This document shows, piece by piece, positions 1 through 5,886 of a stretch of 13,309 bases of DNA; within the stretch, counting starts at the first letter, position 1, and every line of letters begins with the position of its first letter. The stretch is from Acidobacteriota bacterium (GTDB taxonomy: Bacteria > Actinomycetota > Acidimicrobiia > Spongiisociales > UBA5794), in assembly GCA_022574065.1 (NCBI GenBank), contig JACZST010000021.1, positions 1 to 13,309 on the forward strand, written 5' to 3'. Under the pieces are notes generated by a model. The model saw only the letters and a list, made by a program, of their open reading frames with translations. It was not told the origin of the DNA and made no database searches. A program made the position numbers and the translations under genes.

Positions 1-1027
1 GCGCCGGGACGATCTCCTCGGGCCGTTCGACCCGGACCCCCCAGCCGCCCAGGGCCTTGGCCACGGCGCGATAGTCGCCACCCTGATAGACGCTGCCGTA
101 CTTCTCGATGGCGATTGGCATCGTGTCTCGCTCTATCGCCATCGCGCCGTTGTTCAGCACGATGGTCAGTATCCCCAGCTCGTTTCGAACGGCTGTCTCC
201 AGGTCCATGCCCACCATGCCGATGGCGGCGTCTCCCATGATGTTGACGCACAGCTTGTCGGGCTCAGCCAGCTTAGCCCCCATGGTGAGTCCAAGCCCAT
301 AACCCAGCTGGGTCGACTTGCCCCAACCCTGGTACGTGCGAGGGGCCACGGACTCCCAGAATGGCGCTAGCTGGTCGCGGGGGCTGCCCGCGTCGTGGGT
401 GATGATGGTGTTGGACCGGTCGACCAGGTGCATCAGGTCCCAGATGATGCGGTACTGGTTGAGAGGGGTCTCGACGGAGGTGAATTGCGGGGCCCACTCG
501 TCCAGCCACTCCTTCTTGACCGCCATGACCTCGGCGGCGGTGCTGCCGTTATTGCGGTTGCCGACGCCCTTCGTCTCTCTCTTGATCTCCTCGAGGTTGC
601 CGACGTTGACCGGCGTACCGAACCCACCCCTCAGCTTCGGCCAGATGAAGGCAAGGGAGGCGAGCGCAAACTGGAGAAGGAACAATCCGAACACGGCGAG
701 GAGCGCCCGGTTGAAGAACTGCCGTCTGGTGACGTTGTATTCAGAGACGGTGACTTCGATTTGATCGGTGAGCGGGTCGGCCGTTGCCTCCGGTGGCGCC
801 TCGACGACGGTGGCAACGGCAGCAACCGTGACTTCGTCGTCGGTGGCCCGTTGCTCGGCCTTCATGGCTCGCGACGCCTCGTCGGCCTGTCTCGCCTTGA
901 CGTCGAGCTCTTGGATGGTGACCGGTCCTGCCGAAGGCCCGCGCTTGAAGGCGACCGTGAAGATCCCGAGTACCGCGAGCGCTCCGGTGATGAGAATGCC
1001 GATGATGAAGATGCTTGTTGCGTCCAT
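1..1027 (-). CDS. Rieske-subunit membrane anchor fused in frame to thiamine-diphosphate enzyme C-terminal domain (partial)
   Basis: The gene is open from the ATG at 1027 to the window edge (342 codons, no stop) and begins 3 nt after the stop of the upstream subunit-IV gene. Residues 1-27 form one membrane helix. Residues 100-128 form a second, preceded by a twin-arginine-like TRRQFF. The following WPKLRGGFGTPVNVGN is typical of actinobacterial Rieske subunits. No Rieske cluster motif (CTHLGC / CPCHGS) follows. From about residue 149 the protein instead resembles the PP domain of acetolactate-synthase-like ThDP enzymes: KKEWLDEWAP, then THDAGSPRDQL, then the ThDP/Mg motif starting GD at 265-266 and ending NN at 292-293. 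The PYR and middle domains of such enzymes are absent. I checked the frame codon by codon and found no frameshift. It may be a real fusion, a deletion-fusion, or an assembly join. Rieske topology would put the ThDP domain outside the cell, which is odd. Confidence 0.75.
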   Translation of the reverse strand, partial: MDATSIFIIGILITGALAVLGIFTVAFKRGPSAGPVTIQELDVKARQADEASRAMKAEQRATDDEVTVAAVATVVEAPPEATADPLTDQIEVTVSEYNVTRRQFFNRALLAVFGLFLLQFALASLAFIWPKLRGGFGTPVNVGNLEEIKRETKGVGNRNNGSTAAEVMAVKKEWLDEWAPQFTSVETPLNQYRIIWDLMHLVDRSNTIITHDAGSPRDQLAPFWESVAPRTYQGWGKSTQLGYGLGLTMGAKLAEPDKLCVNIMGDAAIGMVGMDLETAVRNELGILTIVLNNGAMAIERDTMPIAIEKYGSVYQGGDYRAVAKALGGWGVRVERPEEIVPA

Positions 1028-1030
1028 GTC

Positions 1031-1957
1031 TTAGTCGAGAATCGTCAATAGGTCGTCGAAGAAAATGCCGTCTCGCCATGGGAACACGAAGTTGAACCCC
1101 GGTCCCCTGAAGAAGGAGCCGAAGATGGTGAGGATCGCCGCCGCGACAATGAAGAAGGTGAAGATCATGATGGCCAGCTTGCGGTCGGAGGGCCGGATCG
1201 ACGGGTTTCGGTCAATATAGGGGATGAACATCAGCGCGATCAGGCCGAACGTTGGGATGAACACTCCCGCCACCATCGGGTCGAAGTAGGCCAGCAGCTC
1301 CTGAAGCCCGAGGAAGTACCACGGCGCCTTGGAAGGGTTCGGCTGCTCATTGAAGTTGGCGAACTCGAGGAGCGGTGCGTCGACGAAGATCGAAACAGCA
1401 GTCAGGACCACCAGGATCACAAGCAACGCCACAAACTCGATCGCCAGCAGATGTGGCCAGACGCTCACCTTGTCCGTCGGTTCGCTCTTGACCTGCTGGA
1501 TCGCTCCCGCTTTGACGACGGTGAGCAGCCGCTGGGTGCGAACTCCCTCGGGAACCGCGGGGGCGGGAGCGGGGGCTGTGGTGGTCGGCGGCGGGGCGGT
1601 GGCAACCGCGGTTCCCCCACCGGCAGGGGCGGCGATGGTCGGGTCTGGTAGCCCGTCGTGCTTGGCCCTTGCCCGCGTCGCGCGAAGCAATATTGCCTCC
1701 GGTACCCCGGTCTCCACGGACAAGGCAGCGACGTCGATGCCACCGTTACCGGATGCCACCGGCGGCGCTGCCGGTGCAGTCTCGGCAGGGGCAGGGGCAG
1801 GAGCTGGTTCGGTTCCCGCAGGAGCCGGTTCGGCCGGCGACGATGCTGCAGGAGCTTCCCCGGTCATCTCGGCGAGTACCTCTTCGACCGGGCGACCTTC
1901 CGCCCTCGCTCTGGCCTCTGCCGAGCGCCGCAGGATGTCTTCTGGGATGTCGGCCAC
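1031..1957 (-). CDS. Cytochrome b C-terminal half (subunit-IV-like) with repeat-bearing N-terminal extension
   Basis: This 308-aa protein completes the split cytochrome b of a bc/b6f-type complex. The membrane part lies in the second half, with helices near residues 171-192, 229-248 and 261-281. The Qo-site segment NPSKAPWYFLGLQEL is at about 207-221, and PYIDRNP follows at 246-252. The usual Glu of the PEWY motif is missing (APWY). The first ~140 residues are not part of the family. They hold two copies of a short helical motif, DIPEDILRRSAEARAR at 3-18 (motif extending to ~33) and GVPEAILLRATRARAK at 84-99, separated by Pro/Ala-rich linkers. The same motif occurs in the cytochrome c gene at 5887. 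The start is GTG at 1957, chosen because AAGGAGGAG ends 3 nt before it; a longer upstream frame would run into the preceding gene. The extension should face the cytoplasm, as the N-terminus of subunit IV does. Confidence 0.88.
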   Translation of the reverse strand: MADIPEDILRRSAEARARAEGRPVEEVLAEMTGEAPAASSPAEPAPAGTEPAPAPAPAETAPAAPPVASGNGGIDVAALSVETGVPEAILLRATRARAKHDGLPDPTIAAPAGGGTAVATAPPPTTTAPAPAPAVPEGVRTQRLLTVVKAGAIQQVKSEPTDKVSVWPHLLAIEFVALLVILVVLTAVSIFVDAPLLEFANFNEQPNPSKAPWYFLGLQELLAYFDPMVAGVFIPTFGLIALMFIPYIDRNPSIRPSDRKLAIMIFTFFIVAAAILTIFGSFFRGPGFNFVFPWRDGIFFDDLLTILD

Positions 1958-1960
1958 TGG

Positions 1961-1969
1961 CTCCTCCTT
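1961..1969 (-). promoter_or_regulatory. Ribosome binding site for the subunit-IV-like gene, overlapping the upstream stop
   Basis: The minus strand reads TAAGGAGGAG here. The TAA is the stop of the cytochrome b gene, and AAGGAGG is a near-perfect Shine-Dalgarno sequence for the GTG at 1957. This fixes the start of the downstream gene and implies translational coupling of the two halves of cytochrome b. Confidence 0.8.
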
Positions 1970-2744
1970 AGAGCGGACCGGATACGCCGCCGTCTTTGCG
2001 CACCCGCCAGAAGTGCACGGACATGAACAGCACGATGATGAACGGGAGGAACAACACGTGGAGCACATACCACCGCAGCAGCGTGTCCGCTGAGATCTGC
2101 ACCCCCCCGATCAGAGCGAAACTGACGCTATCTCCGAACACCGGCGCATACGACCCCATCGTCGAACCGACGGTGAAGGCCCACAGCGCCAGCTGATCCC
2201 ACGGGAGTAGGTAGCCGCTGAACGACAGCAGCAGCGTCAGCAGCAACAGGATGACGCCGACGACCCAGTTGAACTCACGAGGTGGCTTGTAGGCGCCGTG
2301 ATAGAACACTCGCGTCATGTGGAGGAACACGGTCAGCACCATGAGGTGCGCCCCCCACCGATGCATGTTGCGCACGAACTGGCCGAAGGCGACGTCTGTA
2401 GCAAGCGCCTGGATGTCGAGGTACGCCTGGGGCGACGTCGGCCGGTAGTAGAACATGAGGAAGATCCCGGTGATGGTCAGCACCACGAACAGGAAGAACG
2501 ACAGGCCACCGAGACACAGGGTGTAGGACAGGCGGACGCCATGCCGCTTCACCTTGACCGGGTGCAGGTGGTACATCACGTTGTTCATCACAACGTAGGA
2601 GCGGTTCCTCGGCGAGTCCGAGTACCCGCCGCGAAACGGTGAGCCGGGCCGGAAGATCGAGGTCCACACCTGGCTGGAGCGAAACTGCTCGGACAAATCG
2701 TTGAGCAGCCCGGTGAGCCCTCCGTTGCCGTTACCGTCCGCCAC
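1968..2744 (-). CDS. qcrB: Cytochrome b, N-terminal (b6-like) half of a cytochrome bc complex
   Basis: This 258-aa integral membrane subunit binds the two b haems and takes part in quinol oxidation and quinone reduction. Four helices are visible at about 75-99, 131-149, 160-181 and 226-247. The haem ligand pairs are His128/His142 (MHRWGAH...FLHMTRV) and His229/His244. The second pair is separated by 14 residues, as in b6 and Gram-positive proteins, rather than 13. Cys77 lies in the sequence LCLGG, where b6 and Bacillus QcrB carry the cysteine that binds an extra haem covalently. SGYLLPWDQ at 176-184 is a family signature. The start is GTG at 2744, preceded by GAGAGAGGG at suitable spacing, 33 nt after the ferredoxin gene. 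The protein ends after the fourth helix, so cytochrome b is naturally split, with the rest encoded next. The symbol petB would fit equally well. Confidence 0.93.
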   Translation of the reverse strand: MADGNGNGGLTGLLNDLSEQFRSSQVWTSIFRPGSPFRGGYSDSPRNRSYVVMNNVMYHLHPVKVKRHGVRLSYTLCLGGLSFFLFVVLTITGIFLMFYYRPTSPQAYLDIQALATDVAFGQFVRNMHRWGAHLMVLTVFLHMTRVFYHGAYKPPREFNWVVGVILLLLTLLLSFSGYLLPWDQLALWAFTVGSTMGSYAPVFGDSVSFALIGGVQISADTLLRWYVLHVLFLPFIIVLFMSVHFWRVRKDGGVSGPL

Positions 2745-2777
2745 CTGTTCCCTCTCTCGTTCCTGTCTGGTTCAGGT

Positions 2778-3224
2778 TCAAGTCCGCAATCCGTACGCGT
2801 ACCCGTTCTTGAAGTCTCGTTGCCCGGTATCCAACTCCCATGGTGCGTTGGTGAATTCGACCGCATTCTCGGCGAGTGAGCCGGCGAACTTGCCGAGGCT
2901 AATCACCCCGGTCGGGCAGCGGTCGACGCACAAGGCGCACCGGGTGCATTCGTCCTCGTCGACGATGAACACGCCTCGGTTCTCTGCGTCGTCGGCCGGG
3001 TTGTCGACGTTCGCGGCCTCGGCGATCACGTCGACGGACAGGTAGTGGATGCATTTCCATGGGCAGATGTCGACGCAGCCCTCGCAGAGGATGCACTCGG
3101 ACTGGTCGATGTGCAGGAACTGCTTCGGTCTCACCGCCGCGGTCAGGTAGTCCCCTTCGACGACCGCGAGCTGATAGTCGTCGCGCATCGGCGGTATCTC
3201 GAACCAAACGTCGCTCTTCGCCAT
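2778..3224 (-). CDS. 2x[4Fe-4S] ferredoxin in the cytochrome bc operon
   Basis: This 148-aa soluble protein has two classical [4Fe-4S] motifs: Cys44, 47, 50, 54 (CILCEGCVDIC-P) and Cys93, 96, 99, 103 (CTRCALCVDRC-P). A ninth cysteine is at 58. The two motifs are about 49 residues apart, further than in small bacterial ferredoxins, and a ~40-residue N-terminal and ~40-residue C-terminal tail flank them. There is no signal peptide or membrane helix, so it acts in the cytoplasm. Its ATG shares its A with the TGA stop of the upstream membrane-protein gene, so the two are probably coupled, and the cytochrome b gene follows 33 nt later. The position suggests it docks on the cytoplasmic side of the b-type complex. 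Whether it gives or takes electrons cannot be read from the sequence. Confidence 0.9.
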   Translation of the reverse strand: MAKSDVWFEIPPMRDDYQLAVVEGDYLTAAVRPKQFLHIDQSECILCEGCVDICPWKCIHYLSVDVIAEAANVDNPADDAENRGVFIVDEDECTRCALCVDRCPTGVISLGKFAGSLAENAVEFTNAPWELDTGQRDFKNGYAYGLRT

Positions 3225-3796
3225 CAGTGCTCCACGCGGATGGGTCGGCCGTATTCGGAGATTCGCTGGGGCTTCGGCTGGTCCTTCTTCTTGCGATAGT
3301 TCTGCCAGAGGACCATGGCGGCTGCCACCACGATCAGGTTTGTGAACGCGTACCCGCCGACGATCATGTCCTTGAATGTCTCGTAGGTGATGGTGAGCTC
3401 GTTGCCGAGGACGAGGACGGGCGGGATGGTGAGGAGGGTCCTCGCCGAGGTCCACTCCAGCGGACCTTGCGCCAGCGTCAGCATCTGATTGGGGATGACG
3501 CCGAACACGATGATCATGAGGGCGGTGAACAGGCCGGCACCCAGGGTCGCCGTCACCCAGGTCAGCGGGCGATCGTAGACAAAGGCCAACGTGGCCCCAG
3601 CCATGGCAAGCAACACCCCGCCGAGCGCGATGTTCTGGGCGATCGTCACCCATAACCAGCCGCGTGGGATCAGCGAGTACACCTCGGCTCCGAGGTCGTC
3701 CAGCACCGGCGCCTCGGTGGCGTGCACGAGCCACGACCCGACGATGACGGTGACCAGACCGATCGCAATCGCTGCCAAACCGATGCCGAGCTTCAC
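3224..3796 (-). CDS. Unidentified four-helix membrane protein, first gene of the bc operon
   Basis: I do not recognise this 190-aa protein. It has membrane helices at about 3-24, 46-73, 79-101 and 144-164, and a basic C-terminal tail (NYRKKKDQPKPQ onward) that is probably cytoplasmic. Between helices 3 and 4 lies an amphipathic stretch with LLTIPPVLVLGNELT. His25 is the only histidine near the first helix, and no haem or cluster motif is visible. Its stop overlaps the ferredoxin start by one base, which points to a joint function, for example as a membrane anchor or docking partner for the ferredoxin. The GTG at 3796 is the first conventional start, but the strong AGGAGG lies 17 nt upstream of it. 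An in-frame CTG at 3808 sits 5 nt after AGGAGG and would add four residues (CTG, Ser, Asp, Arg). Confidence 0.75.
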   Translation of the reverse strand: MKLGIGLAAIAIGLVTVIVGSWLVHATEAPVLDDLGAEVYSLIPRGWLWVTIAQNIALGGVLLAMAGATLAFVYDRPLTWVTATLGAGLFTALMIIVFGVIPNQMLTLAQGPLEWTSARTLLTIPPVLVLGNELTITYETFKDMIVGGYAFTNLIVVAAAMVLWQNYRKKKDQPKPQRISEYGRPIRVEH

Positions 3797-3833
3797 TCGA
3801 TCGCTCAGTGGATCCTCCTCCTGGTCTGTGCCA

Positions 3834-3862
3834 ATTGTATAGCCGGTTCGAAGCGGCGGAAA
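3834..3862 (-). promoter_or_regulatory. Possible promoter of the leftward bc operon
   Basis: On the minus strand TTTCCG (3862-3857) and TACAAT (3839-3834) are separated by 17 nt. The -10 element matches TATAAT at 5 of 6 positions, inside TATACAAT, which stands out in GC-rich surroundings. Transcription would begin just before the AGGAGG that serves the first gene. The gap 3797-3939 lies between the two divergent operons. I saw no equally good promoter for the rightward operon in it. Confidence 0.4.
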
Positions 3863-3939
3863 TCATCGGCACACTCTCGGTCCACGCGAGGCTCGCGGCT
3901 AGGCTTTCGCCCGCCGCGATGGAGCCGGAATGAGACGAC

Positions 3940-5883
3940 GTGGAGGGCAGCGGGCACGTGACCGCGGACATCGACGCTGGAGAGAGCGCAACCGGGTCGA
4001 TGGATTCCGGTGAAGACGGCGCAGGTGCTCGCGTCGTCGGAGCCCACCTGACGCTGGCGATCCTGTTCTTCATCGTCGCCATCATCGGGGCGACCATCGC
4101 CGCCTACCAGCTCGCCGTTCCCGGGTCCCTCGACGGCATCGCCTTCCTGTCCTATGGCCGGCTCACCCCGATCGTGACCAGCCTGTTCCTGTACGGATGG
4201 TTGACGCTCGGCTTCCTCGCCGCCGTGCATCACGTACTCCCTCGCGTCGCCGGACGGCCGCTGGTCGCCACGATCACGGCGCACCTCTCGATGGCGCTCA
4301 TCGCTATCGGCGTGGTGGTCGGCTCGATCGGCATCGCCTTCGGCCAGAGCGAGGGCCGCCCCTACCTCGAGATGCCGCTCTACGCCGACGCCCCCATCAT
4401 CGTCGGGTTGGCCCTCGCTGCGTTCGTGGCGACGAGGAACGTGGCGCCGAGCAGAGAGCGCATGGTTCCTGCTCAGTGGTACATGCTCGCTGCTACGTGG
4501 TGGGCGGTGCTCGCCGTCCTGATCGGCAACGTGCCAGGAGTCACCGGGTTCGCCGGTGCCATGCAAACCGGATTTTTCCGGGCTGCCATAACAGGCTTCT
4601 GGTTTGCCGCAGCCGGAATCGGGCTCATCTACTACCTCATTCCCCGCATCGTCGGCACCCCCGGCCCGATGCGGGCATCGTCGTTATCCGCCCTTGGGTT
4701 CTGGTCGCTCGCCGTGGTGTGGGCATCCACGGGTCCTGTCATGTACATATACGGCCCGGGCCCCGGCTGGTACGAGACCGTTGGCGTCGCCTTCTCGATT
4801 GGCCTGCTCGTTCCGGTGCTGATCATCGTGGCCGACTTCTTTGTTGCTATGCGCGGCCAGTGGCTCCACGTCACCGAGCGGGGGCTCCTCTCCTTCATCC
4901 TTCTCGGTGCCTTCCTCTTCGTGCTCATCCCGGTGCAGAACCTCACTCAAGCACTGCGCACGTCGAGTGCCGCCGTCCAATTCACCGAGTGGGTACCCGC
5001 CGCCGATACCCTCGCCTACGTTGGCGCTTTTTCGCTGTGGCTGTTCGCGCTCGCCTACGACATCAAGGGACCCGGTGCCGCCGGCACCGAGAGAGCGACC
5101 TGGCATCTGCGATTGTCGCTGGTCGGGCTGTTCATCATTCTTGCTGCGATGTGGATGGGCGGCGCCGTCACCGGATTCACCTGGGCGGCCGGGGCCAATT
5201 CGGGGGAGTTCACCTCGTTCGGTGACGGATGGGCGCAAGTCGACAACGCCCTTGCTCCGTATCTCAGCATCCGGGCTATCGGTACCGGTTTCTTTGCCTT
5301 TGCGCAGATCCTCCTCCTTTCCGTCGTCATCGGGCGCTCTAGGAAGGACGCCGCGCTTGCAGTGACCGAGGTCCCGCCGCTCGATCTGGAGATTGCAGGC
5401 GAGCCTGGGTCGCCGTCGTGGACATCGTTGCGATTCGGTGTCGTGGCGCTGTTCTTCTTGGCCCTCGTGCTGACGGTGCTGCTCCCCGCCTTCGACCCTG
5501 AGGTGGATAACGGTACGGTCCTCGGCGACCGTGATCGGGTGTACCCCGAGGGCTCTATGGTTGCCGCCGGGCGCGCCGTCTACATCGAGGAAGGATGTTA
5601 TTACTGCCACACGCAGGAGGTGCGGCCGATCATTCCCGATGTCGGGCTGGGCCAGGTGAGCCGGGCCGGCGACTATGTCCACGAGACGCCGGCGCTCCCA
5701 GGAGTAGAGCGTCTCGGGCCCGATCTGATGCACGTCGCCACCCGCTACTCCAACGCTGCCGTGCTGAAGTCCCGGCTCATCGATCCTCGTGGATCGCGCT
5801 CGTGGTCGATCATGCCGTCGTACGAGCGGTTGTCTGACGAGGATCTGGATGCTCTGACCACCTATCTGATGTCGCTGAGGTAG
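3940..5883 (+). CDS. Fused CcoN-CcoO-like protein lacking the haem b / CuB ligands, with intact cytochrome c domain
   Basis: This 647-aa protein has about 12 helices resembling subunit I of cbb3 oxidase (residues ~35-465), then one helix (~497-516) and a CcoO-like cytochrome c domain. The c domain is complete: CYYCH at 553-557 and a probable distal Met625 in IMPSY. The CcoN part keeps family landmarks (SYGRLTP at 71-77, SEGRPY, YYLIPR at 231-236, TEW at 349-351). By manual alignment from memory of CcoN, all metal ligands are replaced: low-spin haem His by Val79, the helix-VI CuB His by Ala215, the two CuB His after GP by Val267-Met268, the HVH haem pair by Ala355/Thr357, and the catalytic Tyr by Trp261. 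It therefore cannot be a normal oxygen reductase. A GTG at 3958 with GGAGGG 10 nt upstream is an alternative start. The downstream cytochrome c gene follows after 3 nt. Confidence 0.85.
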   Translation: MEGSGHVTADIDAGESATGSMDSGEDGAGARVVGAHLTLAILFFIVAIIGATIAAYQLAVPGSLDGIAFLSYGRLTPIVTSLFLYGWLTLGFLAAVHHVLPRVAGRPLVATITAHLSMALIAIGVVVGSIGIAFGQSEGRPYLEMPLYADAPIIVGLALAAFVATRNVAPSRERMVPAQWYMLAATWWAVLAVLIGNVPGVTGFAGAMQTGFFRAAITGFWFAAAGIGLIYYLIPRIVGTPGPMRASSLSALGFWSLAVVWASTGPVMYIYGPGPGWYETVGVAFSIGLLVPVLIIVADFFVAMRGQWLHVTERGLLSFILLGAFLFVLIPVQNLTQALRTSSAAVQFTEWVPAADTLAYVGAFSLWLFALAYDIKGPGAAGTERATWHLRLSLVGLFIILAAMWMGGAVTGFTWAAGANSGEFTSFGDGWAQVDNALAPYLSIRAIGTGFFAFAQILLLSVVIGRSRKDAALAVTEVPPLDLEIAGEPGSPSWTSLRFGVVALFFLALVLTVLLPAFDPEVDNGTVLGDRDRVYPEGSMVAAGRAVYIEEGCYYCHTQEVRPIIPDVGLGQVSRAGDYVHETPALPGVERLGPDLMHVATRYSNAAVLKSRLIDPRGSRSWSIMPSYERLSDEDLDALTTYLMSLR

Positions 5884-5886
5884 TCA

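Noticed and set aside
395..1051. Plus-strand ORFs of 148-218 codons opposite the Rieske/ThDP gene
   Set aside because: They are GC-rich antisense shadows without recognisable domains. The minus frame shows clear motifs.
1968..1970. Stop codon within cytochrome b read as a frameshift or pseudogene
   Set aside because: The split falls after the fourth helix, exactly where b6f-type complexes divide into cytochrome b6 and subunit IV, and a strong Shine-Dalgarno sequence restarts translation.
1327..2093. Plus-strand ORF of 254 codons rich in Ala and Gly opposite the subunit-IV gene
   Set aside because: Its composition mirrors the Pro/Ala-rich linker on the other strand. It has no domain or ribosome binding site.
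3805..4566. Minus-strand ORF of 253 codons across the divergent promoter and the CcoN-like gene
   Set aside because: Low-complexity shadow of a clear membrane-protein frame. It would cover the intergenic promoter region.
3940..5883. Annotation as an active cbb3 oxygen reductase
   Set aside because: None of the haem b, b3 or CuB histidines can be found at the expected places.
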